Assembly (NCBI GenBank): GCA_963720515.1
Contig: OY970397.1
Span: forward strand, 124,001 to 188,000
DNA: 64,000 nt
DNA from: G963720515 sp963720515
Lineage (GTDB): Bacteria > Actinomycetota > Thermoleophilia > Gaiellales > Gaiellaceae
Reading direction: 5' to 3'
Part shown: positions 1 through 12,321 of the stretch, piece by piece
How the letters are laid out: each line of letters opens with the position of its first letter
Position numbering within the stretch: position 1 is the first letter of the stretch
Program-made: the position numbers and the translations under genes
Notes under the pieces: generated by a model
The model's input: only the letters and a program-made list of their open reading frames with translations
Database searches by the model: none
What the model was told of the DNA's origin: nothing

Positions 1-1
1 G

Positions 2-967
2 TACGAGGGCGACCGCTCGCGCAAGCAGACGCTCGTGGACTTCGGCTTCCGGCTCCCGTCGGCGCTCGACAACCGGCCGCTTCGCTTCGACGAGTTCCTC
101 GATCGGGCGCCGAGCCTCGTCTTCGTCTCGGCGACGCCGGGGCCGTTCGAGCTCTCGCGCTCGCGCACCGTCGCGCAGCAGATCATCCGGCCGACCGGCA
201 TCGTGGATCCCGAGGTCGAGCTGCGCCCGACGAGGAACCAGATCGACGACCTGATGAACGAGGTCCGCCGGCGCGAGGAGGTCGGCGAGCGGGTGCTGGT
301 GACCACGCTGACCAAGAAGATGGCCGAGGACCTGACCGACTACCTGCTCGAGTCCGGGCTGAAGGCGCGCTACCTCCACTCGGAGATCGACACGCTCGAG
401 CGCATCCAGATCATCCGCGAGCTCCGCCTCGGCGAGTACGACGTGCTCGTCGGCGTGAACCTCCTGCGGGAGGGGCTCGACCTGCCGGAGGTCTCGCTAG
501 TCGCGATCCTCGACGCGGACAAGGAGGGCTTCCTCCGCGGCCAGACCGCGCTCGTCCAGACGATCGGCCGCGCCGCGCGAAACGTCCACGGCAAGGTGCT
601 CATGTACGCGGACAAGATGACCGCCGCGATCACGGGCGCGCTCGAGGAGACCGGGCGGCGCCGCGACATCCAGCTCGCCTACAACGCCGAGCACGGCATC
701 ACGCCGGAGTCGATCGTGAAGGGCGTCTCCGACATCGCCGAGTTCCTCTCCATGGAGCAGCCGAACGTGCCCGGCAAGCGCCGCCGCGGCCGCACGCCCG
801 CCGAGACGCTCTCCCGCGAGGAGCTCGAGAAGCTCGTCGTCACGCTCGAGGAGGAGATGTACGTCGCCGCCGAGGAGCTCCGCTTCGAGTACGCGGCCAA
901 GCTCCGCGACGAGCTCAAGGGCCTCCGGCGCGAGCTCGAGGCGCAGGCCGAGCCGGCGTCCGCCTAG
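2..967 (+). CDS. uvrB: UvrABC excinuclease subunit B, C-terminal part (5' end outside window)
   Basis: This is the last 321 codons of the damage-recognition helicase of nucleotide excision repair. It opens in frame at base 2 (YEGDRSRKQTL), a typical UvrB stretch. Visible features include the SATPGPFE motif, the helicase region with LLREGLDLPEVSLV (motif V) and QTIGRAARN (motif VI), and a C-terminal UVR domain (residues about 270-310 of the visible part) ending in a short acidic/Ala tail. The UVR domain binds UvrC. uvrA lies about 5 kb downstream on the same strand. The N-terminal half is cut off by the window edge; the visible part has no frame break. Confidence 0.97.
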   Translation, partial: YEGDRSRKQTLVDFGFRLPSALDNRPLRFDEFLDRAPSLVFVSATPGPFELSRSRTVAQQIIRPTGIVDPEVELRPTRNQIDDLMNEVRRREEVGERVLVTTLTKKMAEDLTDYLLESGLKARYLHSEIDTLERIQIIRELRLGEYDVLVGVNLLREGLDLPEVSLVAILDADKEGFLRGQTALVQTIGRAARNVHGKVLMYADKMTAAITGALEETGRRRDIQLAYNAEHGITPESIVKGVSDIAEFLSMEQPNVPGKRRRGRTPAETLSREELEKLVVTLEEEMYVAAEELRFEYAAKLRDELKGLRRELEAQAEPASA

Positions 968-971
968 CCGC

Positions 972-1427
972 TCAGTCGATCACGAAGCCGACCAGCACGC
1001 TGGTCACGCGGCGCTGGTACAGGTAGAACGCCGTGATCCGCTGGCCGGGGAGCGACATGCCCTTCTGGCACACGGTGCGGAAGCACTGAACGCCGCGGAC
1101 GTGCGCGAGCACCTGCGCGCGCGTGGAGCCGACGCCGATGCCGTTCCGCGTGCGCTCGACCTTCCGATTCGTCTTGATCGCCGTGGCGGTCGCGTCGCCC
1201 TGGAACGTGACGGACAGGCGGAAGTATTTGAAGACCGTGAACGTGCCGAACTCGTTCGCGCCGTGGGCGATCGTGGTCGGCTCGCCGAGGACGCCGCGCA
1301 CCTGGGCCTTCGTCATCGAGAGCTTCACGCCGGCGATCGACTGGCCGGGGACGATCCGCGCGCCGGCCGGTGCCGCGAGGATCGCCGTGGCAGCGACGAC
1401 GAGGGCGATCGGAACGAGGCGGCGCAC
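972..1427 (-). CDS. secreted hypothetical protein with two similar halves
   Basis: A 151-aa protein with a GTG start and an N-terminal signal peptide (MRRLVPIALVVAATAILAAPAGA, probable cleavage after AGA). The mature part has two similar segments: GQSIAGVKLSMTKAQVRGVLG, and later GIGVGSTRAQVLAHVRG. They resemble the small BamE/SmpA-like repeats common in actinobacterial secreted proteins, but the resemblance is weak and no function is claimed. Two cysteines (VQCFRTVCQ) could form a disulfide. The gene begins 10 bp downstream of the gamma-glutamyltranspeptidase stop on the same strand, so it is probably co-transcribed, and it converges on uvrB with a 4-bp gap. Confidence 0.7.
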   Translation of the reverse strand: MRRLVPIALVVAATAILAAPAGARIVPGQSIAGVKLSMTKAQVRGVLGEPTTIAHGANEFGTFTVFKYFRLSVTFQGDATATAIKTNRKVERTRNGIGVGSTRAQVLAHVRGVQCFRTVCQKGMSLPGQRITAFYLYQRRVTSVLVGFVID

Positions 1428-1437
1428 CCGGAGGAGG

Positions 1438-3421
1438 CTAGCGAACCCGGATGAGCTTCACGCAGCCACCCGCCGTGCTGACCACGATGGTGCCGCGGTG
1501 GCGCGGGTGGAGCCGCAGCAACGCAGTGCCGCGCTCCGACGTGCGGGAGCCGAGCCGCATTCCCGCGCCTCGCGCGGTCAGCCGGCCCTGGGCCGGAGTG
1601 CCGTCCGTGAGCAGGGTCACCCAGACTCGTGCCTTCTTGCCGGCCCGCATGCCCTTCGGCAGGCCGCGCCAGCCGCAGTGGAGCGCGCGGCCCTTGGAGG
1701 CGATCGCGTCCGCGCGCCCGCCGCCGCGCCGCAGGGGCTCCGCCGCCGCGAGCATCCGGCCGCCGTTCTGGAAGTCGATGCCCTCGAGCGCGCCGATCTC
1801 GCCGCCGTTCGCGAACGTGTGGCCGAGCGCCATGAGCGCCGTTGCGTCGGGCGAGGCGATGAACGCCGGCTCCGCGCTCACCGACGCCGTGTTGCGCTGC
1901 GAGGCGCGCGGCGTCGCGATCGCGTCCGGCAGCGACTTGCCGAGGTCGAGGTGCTCGACGAGCGTCTGGAGGACGGTGGTGATGATCGTCGAGCCGCCGG
2001 GCGAGCCGAGCGCGACGTCGGGCTTCCCGTGCTTCAGGACGATCGTCGGCGCCATGCTCGAGCGGGGGCGCTTCCGGGCGGCCGGTGCGTTTGGGCCGCC
2101 AGGCACGAAGTCGAAGTCGGTCATCTCGTTGTTCAGCAGGAACCCGTAGCCGTCGGCGACCATCGCGCTTCCGCCGATCTGCTCGATGGTGAACGTGTAG
2201 CTGACGACGTTGCCCCACTTGTCCGCGACCGTCAGATGCGTGGTGTTCGGGCCCTCGTTGTCCTCGGCCGTTCCTGGCGGGACGGGCTTCGTCGCGGCGG
2301 TCTGGCCGATGTTCGCGCGCCGCTCGGCCGCGAAGGAGTCGGAGAGGATGCCGGCGAGCGGGATCGAGACGAAGTCGGGATCGCCCAGGTACTTCCCGCG
2401 GTCGGCGTACGCGAGCGCGGTCGTCTCGAGGTACTCGTGGAGTGCCTGCGTGCGCGTCTGCGAGGAGAGCGGGAAGCCCTCGAGGATGTTGAGCGACTCG
2501 CCGATCGTCGAGCCGCCGCTCGACGGCGGGCCCATGCCCTTGACGGTGAGCCCGCGGTAGCCGATCGAGGTCGGCGCGCGCCACTTGGCGACGTAGGCGG
2601 CGAGGTCGGCGGCCGTCATCACGCCGGGGCGCACGTTGTGGTTCGCGCCCGGGCGCGAGCGGCGGATGCTGCACGGTGTCCGCGATCGAGTTCGCGAGCG
2701 GGCCCGCGTAGAGCGACCCGACGCCTTGGGCCGCGAGCATGCGGTAGGTCTGCGCGAGCTGCGGGTTCCGGAAGACCGAGCCGACGGGCGGCGAGAGGAA
2801 GCTCACCGGCGTCAGGAAGACATTGCGCGTGGTGGTGAAGTCGTCGAAGCGGTCGCGGTTCGACTCGGTCTGGTCGAAGAACGTCTGATCGACGACGAAG
2901 CCTTGGTCGGCGACCTTGATCGCCGGCTGGAGGAGCGAGGAGAACGAGCGCGTCCCGAACCTCTGGAGTGCGAGCTCCCAGGTGCGCGGGGTTCCGGGCA
3001 CGCCGACGCTGAGGCCGCTCTCGACGGCTTCGGCGAACGGAAGCGGCGTGCCGGTGGCCGGGTCGATGAAGATGTCCGGCCGGAACGCGGCGGGAGCCAT
3101 CTCGCGCCCGTCGATCGTGAAGGTCTTCCGGTCGGCTGCGCGGTAGATCACCATGAACCCGCCGCCGCCGACGCCGCATGAGTACGGCTCGGTGACGCCG
3201 AGCACCGCAGCGGCCGCGACTGCGGCGTCGACCGCGTTCCCTCCGCTCTTCAGCACGTCGATCGCGGCCTGCGTGCCGAGCGGGTCGACGCTCGACGCGG
3301 CGCCGCCCTTGCCGGTCGCGACAGCCTGCTTCGCGGGCGCCACGACCTGGGCCGAGGCTGCCCCTGCGAGCAGGCCGGAAAGCGCGACTGCAACTGCGGC
3401 GACTAAGGCGAAGCGCTGCAC
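1438..3421 (-). CDS. ggt: gamma-glutamyltranspeptidase, secreted (one frameshift)
   Basis: An N-terminal-nucleophile hydrolase that transfers or hydrolyses the gamma-glutamyl group of glutathione and related peptides outside the membrane. GTG start with a signal peptide (ALVAAVAVALSGLLAGAASA). The large-subunit hallmark GGNAVDAAVA is present. The autoprocessing/catalytic Thr lies in NTTHLTVADKWGNVVSYT, followed by GFLLNNEMTDF. The reading frame breaks near 2646-2652, where a CCCGGGCGCG stretch carries one base too many. Removing it joins LAPG to ANHNVRPGVM and gives a 660-aa protein of normal family length ending at 1438. The break is more likely a sequence error than a true pseudogene, because both halves are well conserved. 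Confidence 0.88.
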
Positions 3422-3452
3422 GACCTTTCGCGCCTACCCGCGATTTCGGTCT

Positions 3453-4310
3453 CTAACCCTCCTGCGGACCGATCCGGCCGAGCGGGCCGTGGCCGCGCGG
3501 ATAACGCCGGTCCGCGATCGCCTGCCACTCGCCGGTCCCTTCCGCCTCGCCGGGCGTCCAGGCGTACGTGATCACGCGCACGGTCTCGCCGGTCGCCTCG
3601 ATCAGGTGGAGCCCGCGCGCCTCGCCGCGCCGCTTCGGCCGCGGCTGCCCGAGTCCGGGCGCGGTGACGACGACCGCCCCGTGCACGCGTTCGCCGGGCC
3701 GGACGACCTCGAACTCGCGCCGCTCGCCGACCGAGCTCTGGTGGACGTGGCCGGAGAGGATCACCTCGGCGCCCGCGTCCACGAGGCCGCCGAGGACGGT
3801 CGAGCGGTTCGCGATCGTCCGCTTCGCCGTGCGCCAGGGCGCGCCGAGCAGGTGATGGTGGAGGACGGCGACACGGAGCGCCGTGTCGGGCGCGGCGCGG
3901 AAGATCGCCGCAGCCCGCTCGATCTGCGAGCGCCTGAGCGCGCCGCCCTGCTGCTTCCACGGACGCACCGAGTTCAGGCCGCAGACGACGACGCGCTCGG
4001 AGCGGTACTCCGGCTCGGTCTCGGGCCAGACGCGCAGGAACGCCTCGAAGGTGGACGTGAACCGTCCGGGCGGGAGCATCGGGATGTCGTGGTTCCCGGG
4101 GACGACCACGAGCGGTCGGTCGAGGGAGCGGAGGAGCGCCCCGGCGCGCTCGTGCTGGGCGTCGTGGTTGCGATGCGTGAGGTCGCCGCTCGCAACGACG
4201 AGCTCGGGGTCGACCTCGCCCGCGAGGGCACGCAGGGCGTCCTCGACCTCAGGCTCCTCCACGGTCCCGACGTGCAGGTCCGACACGTGGAGGACGCGCA
4301 CCGGCCACAT
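3453..4310 (-). CDS. calcineurin-like metallophosphoesterase
   Basis: A 285-aa cytoplasmic metallophosphoesterase. The metal-binding motifs appear in order: D-x-H (VSDLHVG, residues 10-14), GD (ASGDLTHRN), GNHD (VVPGNHDIP), H (AVLHHHL) and GHVH (ILSGHVHQS). These define the di-metal site of the family that includes CpdA-like phosphodiesterases and Icc proteins. The real substrate cannot be read from sequence. The ATG start at 4310 lies only 25 bp from the divergent start of the next gene, so the two must share a promoter region. It ends 32 bp upstream of the ggt start on the same strand. Confidence 0.9.
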   Translation of the reverse strand: MWPVRVLHVSDLHVGTVEEPEVEDALRALAGEVDPELVVASGDLTHRNHDAQHERAGALLRSLDRPLVVVPGNHDIPMLPPGRFTSTFEAFLRVWPETEPEYRSERVVVCGLNSVRPWKQQGGALRRSQIERAAAIFRAAPDTALRVAVLHHHLLGAPWRTAKRTIANRSTVLGGLVDAGAEVILSGHVHQSSVGERREFEVVRPGERVHGAVVVTAPGLGQPRPKRRGEARGLHLIEATGETVRVITYAWTPGEAEGTGEWQAIADRRYPRGHGPLGRIGPQEG

Positions 4311-4323
4311 CTGAGTCGGAGAC

Positions 4324-4329
4324 TACAAT
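4324..4329 (+). promoter_or_regulatory. -10 box TACAAT, leaderless promoter of the 79-aa gene
   Basis: TACAAT lies 6 nt before the ATG at 4336, so transcription should begin at or next to the start codon. No Shine-Dalgarno sequence fits between. The same arrangement recurs at many gene starts in this window. Confidence 0.55.
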
Positions 4330-4335
4330 GGGGAC

Positions 4336-4575
4336 ATGGTCGACGATCCGAGCGAGCTCTTCGACGACATCTACGTCGGGCTGCGCGCAGGGGCCGCAGG
4401 GCGCAAGAAGCGGCGCGGCGAGCCGCTTTCCGTGGAGGAGCGCGAGGCGCTCGGCCGCTGGCAGCGCATGACGCGCGCCCGCAAGGCGGTCGCGGTCGGC
4501 GGATTCGCCGTCGGCACGTTCAGCCTCGGCTTGACCCTTGGCGGTCTCCTCGGCCGCCGCTCGCGCAAGGCGTAG
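4336..4575 (+). CDS. small hypothetical protein with one C-terminal membrane segment
   Basis: A 79-aa basic protein. The first 50 residues are charged and helical (EREALGRWQRMTRARK), followed by one hydrophobic, Gly-rich membrane segment (AVAVGGFAVGTFSLGLTLGGLLG) and a short Arg/Lys tail. I do not recognise a family. The start is supported by a TACAAT box 6 nt upstream, predicting a leaderless mRNA. A secreted protein follows 33 bp downstream. Confidence 0.65.
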   Translation: MVDDPSELFDDIYVGLRAGAAGRKKRRGEPLSVEEREALGRWQRMTRARKAVAVGGFAVGTFSLGLTLGGLLGRRSRKA

Positions 4576-4608
4576 TTTTTCGCGGGCCCGATCGGGCAGG
4601 GAGGACAC

Positions 4609-5259
4609 ATGCGCCTCCGTGCCGTCCTCGCGCTCGCAGCCGTCGCGTTCGCGCTTGCCTGGGCGGGCGGCAGCGCCGCTCCCGCCTCGGCGGCGACCTG
4701 CACGCACCGCGTCTCCGTGACGTTCATCGTCTACTCGGCGATGCCGCTTCCGAAGGGGAACGGCTGCTGGCCGTCCGAGCGCGTCGTCCAGGCCGGCTGG
4801 CACATCTGCCACTACGACGGCACGACGCGCGGCGCCGACCCGGTCAGGTGGGTCTACGACGACACGAGCCCCGCGCACACGCTCTCGCTCGAGCGCGCGC
4901 GCATCGCCGGCTGCGGCGCGGGCCGCTCCTACGGCTACGAGTACCTGGCCCGGCGGGGCGGCGCGTGGCGAAAGCTGAACCCGGACGGCGTGGTCGACCG
5001 GTTCTATGCCGAGCTCTACTCGAGCGAGTTCACCGTGGACGACCTCTTCGGCCTCTGGTCGCGGAACCGCGGCATCGGGCGGCCGACCATCAACATCGGC
5101 CGTGCGACCAACGCGCGGACCCGGACGGCCGTGGCGCGGGTCTGCAACGCGGTCGCCCCGCGCTCCTACATCTCGATCTACTCGAGCAGGCCCGTCACGC
5201 CGCAGAACGGGAAGCTGACCGCCGTCGTCGCCGCGCTGAACGCCTGCACCACGCGCTAG
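4609..5259 (+). CDS. secreted hypothetical protein, cysteine-containing
   Basis: A 216-aa protein with a clear signal peptide (LRAVLALAAVAFALAWAGGSAAPASAA, predicted cut near ASAA-TC). The mature domain has six cysteines (TCTH, NGCW, HICH, AGCGAG, RVCN, NACTTR), suggesting disulfides outside the cell, and aromatic-rich segments (GYEYLARRGGAWRKL). The start has GGGAGGACAC just upstream, a good ribosome-binding site. I do not recognise the family. The position between a small membrane protein and a PH-domain protein gives no functional hint. Confidence 0.7.
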   Translation: MRLRAVLALAAVAFALAWAGGSAAPASAATCTHRVSVTFIVYSAMPLPKGNGCWPSERVVQAGWHICHYDGTTRGADPVRWVYDDTSPAHTLSLERARIAGCGAGRSYGYEYLARRGGAWRKLNPDGVVDRFYAELYSSEFTVDDLFGLWSRNRGIGRPTINIGRATNARTRTAVARVCNAVAPRSYISIYSSRPVTPQNGKLTAVVAALNACTTR

Positions 5260-5294
5260 AGGGAAGCGCCTCGGCCCCGACGAAAGATCGTCCT

Positions 5295-5711
5295 GTGCCA
5301 CTCGCCTTCGACGAGCCGGTCCGCCTCGACGCCCGCCCGCACGGCGCGGCGCTCATGCGGCCGCTCGCCCGCGCGCTCGTCCTCGCGGCGCTCGGGGGGG
5401 TTCTCGTCGAGCTGGGGCGCACGCACGGGCTACCGCTTGCGGTGCTCGGCGCGGTGTCGCTCGCGCTCGGCGCCCTCGTGGGTCTGCGCGCCGTTCTCGC
5501 CTGGGACCGCACACGCCTCGTCGTGACGAGCGCACGGCTCCTCGTTGTCTACGGCGTAGTCCGCCGCCGCACCGCCACCGTGGAGCTCGGCCCGGGCGCG
5601 CCCCTCGAGATCGACCAGAGCCTCCTCGGCCGCCTGCTCGGCTACGGCACGGTGAGCGCGGGCGACCTGCACGTCCCGTACGTGCCGGACGCTCGCCGCC
5701 TTACGTCTTGA
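5295..5711 (+). CDS. bacterial PH-domain membrane protein
   Basis: A 138-aa protein. Two hydrophobic segments (residues about 24-62) are followed by a soluble domain with the pattern of bacterial PH domains: TRLVVTSARLLVVYGVVRRRTATVEL, then IDQSLLGRLLGYGTVSAGD. This resembles the YdbS/YdbT (bPH_2) group, where the motif S-LGRLLGYGT is typical. The role is unknown; these proteins probably sit at the inner face of the membrane. GTG at 5295 is chosen because it gives a complete N-terminus (VPLAFDEPVRLDARPHG) before the first membrane segment. It ends 53 bp before uvrA. Confidence 0.75.
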   Translation: MPLAFDEPVRLDARPHGAALMRPLARALVLAALGGVLVELGRTHGLPLAVLGAVSLALGALVGLRAVLAWDRTRLVVTSARLLVVYGVVRRRTATVELGPGAPLEIDQSLLGRLLGYGTVSAGDLHVPYVPDARRLTS

Positions 5712-5750
5712 CGCGCGTCGGGCGAACATGCGTTCGTCCGGGTCGCTATC

Positions 5751-5756
5751 TACACT
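5751..5756 (+). promoter_or_regulatory. -10 box TACACT upstream of uvrA
   Basis: TACACT lies 8 nt before the uvrA ATG at 5765, predicting a leaderless or nearly leaderless transcript. No LexA-type SOS box is evident in the 53-bp gap. Confidence 0.5.
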
Positions 5757-5764
5757 GAAGGGGC

Positions 5765-8608
<2,844 letters not shown>

Positions 8609-8611
8609 GCG

Positions 8612-9451
8612 CTAGGCGGCGCGGGCTTGCCAGGTGAAGCCGGAGCTCATCCAGAGCCCCTGGGCTGCGTTGTCGTCGCCGACCTGGACCTCGAACTTGT
8701 ACGCGTGCTTGGCGCCCGTCTTCCAGGCCGTGCCGATCGAGGCGGCCGTCGCCCACGTGTTCGGGAAGCTCGCGAGCACGCCGTTGTAGATCACGCCCTT
8801 GCCCAGGCTGCGGTAGTTCGTCGCGTCCGCCTTGAAGCCGGAGCAGGAGCGCGCCGCCGCGCCCCTCGGCAGTGTCCCGCGCGTGACGCGGAGGGTGACG
8901 AACTGCTGGAGCCCGGTTCCGCTCGTCTTGCCGTACAGCCGGATCTTCGCCGCCTTCGCGCCGTTGTAGGTGATGAGGACGCAGCTCGTGCTGGTCGTGC
9001 CGGGCTTCGCGTTCGGAAGCGTGAAGAGCGCGCGGCCGCCGTCGTTTCGGACGAGCGCCTTCTTGACGGGGGGCGTGCGCGACCCGCCGCCCGAGCTGCC
9101 GGACGAGCCGCCGCTCGGCTTCGTGCCGGAGCCCGTCGAGCCGCTCGTCGTCGTCGTGCCGGAGCCGGTCGAGCCGGACGGGTAGGTGACGACCGGAGGG
9201 GGCGTCACGGGCGTCGGGGCCGAGGATCCGGCGAGCACGGGCGGCGTGGTCGGCCCGAGCATCGAGCCCCGGCCGGGCACCTGGGCGATCTCGGCGGGCG
9301 ACGTCGCGCGAGGCCTGGTGAGGGTCGCGTCGCTCGTCCCGGTGGCGGCTCGCACGCCGGCCACGAGGAGCGGCGTCGCGAGGATCGCGACCCACATGGC
9401 CTTGCGCGAGCGCGTCGCGTGGAGGACCGCGTGAACGGGCGACCTAGCCAT
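8612..9451 (-). CDS. TasA/camelysin-like surface protein with Pro/Ser/Gly-rich stalk
   Basis: A 279-aa exported protein, last gene of the fibre cluster. An N-terminal membrane/signal segment (AMWVAILATPLLVAGVRA) is followed by a low-complexity stalk (about residues 50-130; TPPPVVTYPSGSTGSGTTTT, then GSSGSSGGGSRTPP). The C-terminal domain is clearly paralogous to the 11664-12321 protein: NAKPGTTSTSC, VTRGT, CSGFKADATNY, LGKGVIYNGVLASFP, and a final FTWQAR matching TWEAR in the others. The start overlaps the stop of the DNRLRE gene by 8 bp, so the two are translated together. It converges on uvrA with a 3-bp gap. Inferred role: minor or tip subunit projected by the stalk. Confidence 0.75.
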   Translation of the reverse strand: MARSPVHAVLHATRSRKAMWVAILATPLLVAGVRAATGTSDATLTRPRATSPAEIAQVPGRGSMLGPTTPPVLAGSSAPTPVTPPPVVTYPSGSTGSGTTTTSGSTGSGTKPSGGSSGSSGGGSRTPPVKKALVRNDGGRALFTLPNAKPGTTSTSCVLITYNGAKAAKIRLYGKTSGTGLQQFVTLRVTRGTLPRGAAARSCSGFKADATNYRSLGKGVIYNGVLASFPNTWATAASIGTAWKTGAKHAYKFEVQVGDDNAAQGLWMSSGFTWQARAA

Positions 9452-11074
9452 AGGTGATCACGAGCTGCGGGTCGTTCGTGTTCTCGCGCGTGTGGTACGT
9501 CTGCGCGGCGGTGCCCGAGCCCTCGTTCGAGTCCTGGACGATGAAGCCGTTGTTCGAGCCCGAGTACTGCGCCTGCACGATCGACGTGACCGTCCAGGAG
9601 GTCCACGAGCTGGCGGCGGTCGAGGTCACGCCGACGGCGCTCCCGGTCGTGGCCGGCTGGTTGTTCCAGGTGACGCCGGTCTCCGTCCAGGCGCCGCCCG
9701 ACTGGTAGGCGTTCATCGTCCGCGAGCCGCCCGTCGCGCTCACCCAGAGCCTGAGCGACGCGGACGTGACCGAGCAGCCGTCTGGCTTGAGCGGCAGGTC
9801 GAAGTTGACGAGCGAGCGGCGGACGGCGGCGGAGTTCGGCTGCACGAGCATCGTCGTCGCCGTCCCGGAGTTCGTCGTCGGCGCGCCCTGCTGCACGTAG
9901 GAGTCGGCCGTCGAGGTGAGCGTCCTCGGCGCCCGGGTCGGCGCAGCCGGAGTAGGGGAGCGCGTACTGCACGATCAGCCGGAAGACGTCGGTGATCGTC
10001 TTGCGCGTGCCCGAGTTCTTGAAGTAGGCCTTCACGACGACGTTGTTGAGCTCGGCCGGCGTGTCCACCTCGCTCAGCGCGACCTGGTCGGTCACGAAGG
10101 CGCCCGTCGCGTTGCACGAGATCGGCGTGCCGGTCGATCCGTGCGTCGCGAGCAGCGTCGTGTTCTGGAGTACGTCGGCGTACCAGCAGCTCGTGTCGCC
10201 GCCCGTCTGGGACTTGTAGGAATGCTCGAGCGTGACGCTCGTGACCGTCGCACCGGCCGGCATGACCGGGATCGGGAACGTGTACTTGAGGTAGCGCGTC
10301 CCCGAGAACGTCGTCGCCCAGTTCGCGACCGACGTGTACTGCGCCGCGTCCGAGGCCTGCGGCGCCCAGGTGGTCGTCGTCGGGGTTCCGGTCGCGTTGT
10401 CCACGAACGACGTCTCGTAGAGCGGATAGGCGATCCCGAGGCTCGTCGTGACGCTCGCATAGCCGGCGTCCACGTCCACCGCCTTGTTCGACGGCGTCCC
10501 AGGCGATCACGCGGATGCGCAGGTCGTTCGCGTCGGTCGTCGTCGTGAGGATCGGGAGCGACGTCGTCGTGGTGACCGAGCGTCGTCCCGGACATGCAGG
10601 CGATCGGACTGCCGGAGCTGCCGTACGTCGCCAGCAGCGCGTTGTCGGACGTGCGGCGGGCCTCGAGGTAGTAGCAGGGGTCGCCCGCGGCGACGTGGCT
10701 CGCGAAGGCGAACGTGAACGACGCGCTCGACACGCCCGAGCCCGGCGGGCAGCGGGCTGTTGAAGTTGAACTCGAAGTACTTGCTCGTGTTCGCGGTCGT
10801 CCCGAACGTGCCGCCCGACGTACAGCGCGCGCGTCCACGTACGACACGGTGTCCGAGGAGTTCGTCTCGCCCGCGCCGCCCGAGGCGTCGCGCACGTCCC
10901 ACGCCGAGATGTCGTCGGGTCCGCGGGAAGATCCGGTCGGCGTTGAAGCTCGACGACGGGTTCGACGGTCGAGTTCGAGAAGGCCGCGTGGATCGCGCCG
11001 GCGAACGCGCCGACGAGCCCGATGAGGGTCAGGGCGAGAAGTGCCCAGCGCAGGTGTCTACGACCGATGCTCAT
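9444..11074 (-). pseudogene. DNRLRE-domain secreted adhesin, broken by multiple frameshifts
   Basis: Coding sequence is spread over all three frames. The N-terminus (LRWALLALTLIGLVGAFAGAIHA) is a membrane/signal segment. The body holds repeated beta-rich modules with DDISAWDVRDASGG, then LPAG, SSASFTFAF, CYYLEARRTSDNALLATYG, DANDLRIRVIAWD, and a C-terminal DNRLRE-like domain (DSYVQQG-type start, LVNFDLPL, SASLRLWV, TWNNQPATTG, FIVQDSNEGSGT). Eight single extra bases would restore one frame of 540 codons between the ATG at 11074 and the stop at 9444. The density of breaks is far higher than elsewhere, so true decay is possible, but all shifts again have the insertion sign. DNRLRE domains occur in secreted adhesins and wall-bound proteins. 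Confidence 0.7.
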
Positions 11075-11667
11075 CGCCTGGTCCTCTTGTCGGCGCGGGG
11101 CGCCAGATCCTGCAGAGCTCGACGAGCGCGAGCAGCAAGGCGGGGACGACCAGGAAGGCGAGACGACCGAAGCGGCTGCCGACGCGGTTGGCGGCGTAGC
11201 CGAGCTTGGGGATGCGGTATTCGGCCCGGCCGATCGTGCCGTTCGTCGGCACCGACCAGCGCTCGACGCCGGTGTTGGCGTCGCCGCGCGTCACGACGAA
11301 GACGGTCTCGCCGCGCACGCGCATCGAGATCATCGCGGTGCGTGATCAGCTTCGCCGGGTCCTCGGGGCTGCGGAAGGTGACGACGTCACCGACGCGCGC
11401 ATCGAGGGGCGAGATCTTGTCCACGACGACGATGTCGCCGGTGTGGATGGTCGGCTCCATGCTCCCCGAGAGCACCGTGAAGGGGTGCAGGCCGAAGGCG
11501 CCGGGGACGGTCAGCAGGGCCGCGATCCCGAGCGAGAAACCGACCCCCAGAAAGAGGACGAGCCGGACGAGCCGGCGCGTGGGGGAGCGCTGCCCGGTCT
11601 TCGCGACCGGTGCGGGGGCGTCGTGGGGTCGCCGCCAGGCGTCTGCGTAGGCGGAGCCCGAGGTCAC
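11058..11667 (-). CDS. sipW: SipW-type signal peptidase I (one frameshift)
   Basis: An ER-type signal peptidase with a Ser-His dyad, the class that processes TasA/camelysin precursors. The N-terminal membrane anchor is LVRLVLFLGVGFSLGIAALLTVPGAFG. The catalytic Ser lies in LSGSMEPTIHTGDIVVV. The His lies in LITHR, then VVTRGDANTGVE, then a second membrane helix near the C-terminus (LAFLVVPALLLALVELC). One extra base near 11334-11337 breaks the frame between LITHR and MISMRV; the corrected length is 202 aa. The GTG start overlaps the upstream TasA-like stop (GTGA), and the 3' end overlaps the DNRLRE start by 17 bp. The position inside the cluster strongly suggests it cleaves the neighbouring subunits. 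Confidence 0.88.
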
Positions 11668-12321
11668 TGGTTCCGCGCCTCCCACGTGATCGACGCGCCG
11701 CCCGAGAGACCCTGGGCGGAGTTGTTGTCGTCCTGCGAGATCACGAACCGGTACCAGTGGCTCTCGGTCGAGGTCCAGCGTCTCCGGCGTGGCCGCCTTG
11801 GGATCGACGATCGCGCCCGCGTAGTTCGCGGGGAACGAGGCCAGCGAGCCCTGGTAGATGACGCCGTTCCCGAGGCCGAGGTAGTCCGTGCCGTCGGCGG
11901 TGAAGCCGGTGCAGTTGTCGAAGCCGCTCGCGCCGGTCCCGCGCGTGACCGTGAGCGTCAGGTAGCTGCCGAGCGTGCCCGTGACCGTGCCGTAGATCCG
12001 GACGGTCGAGGCGAGCGAGCCGGTCGACGTGAGGTTGATGCAGCTCGTGTCCGTGTCGCCGGGCTTCGCGTTCGAGAGGGCGAGCATCGCCGTCCCGGAG
12101 TCGTTGTCGCCGATCGCGACCGAGCCCGCGGCGAAGGAGTTGCCCGAGTTGCCGGTCGTCGAGGTGAACGCCGAGTAGCTGCCGAGGCCCGCGACGGCGC
12201 CGACGATGCCGATGACGATCAGGGTCGCGAGGAGCTTGCGCGTGCGGTTGCCGCGCTTGGCAGGCTTCGGCGCGGGGGCCGCGGCCTGGCCGTTTCGGAT
12301 GATCTGGAAGGCGATCTTCAT
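11664..12321 (-). CDS. TasA/camelysin-like fibre subunit 2 (one frameshift)
   Basis: An exported subunit of 218 aa after correction. The N-terminus is the SipW-class signal: KRGNRTRKLLATLIVIGIVGAVAGLGSYSAFTSTT, with the GxYSAFT.T motif after the hydrophobic stretch, then NSGNSFAAGSVAIGDND. The body is beta-rich (GSLASTVRIYGTV, LTLTVTRGTG, CTGFTADGTDYLGLGNGVIY). One extra base near 11776-11780 separates ATPET from WTSTESHWYRFVISQDDNN; after repair the protein ends ITWEARNQ. ATG at 12321 overlaps the upstream stop (ATGA), and its own stop overlaps the signal peptidase start. It is probably the major fibre subunit beside the 12921-13508 product. Confidence 0.82.

Noticed and set aside
3153..5275. 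Long plus-strand frame covering the metallophosphoesterase and secreted genes
   Set aside because: Arg/Ala-rich shadow; only its last part (from 5295) is the PH-domain protein.
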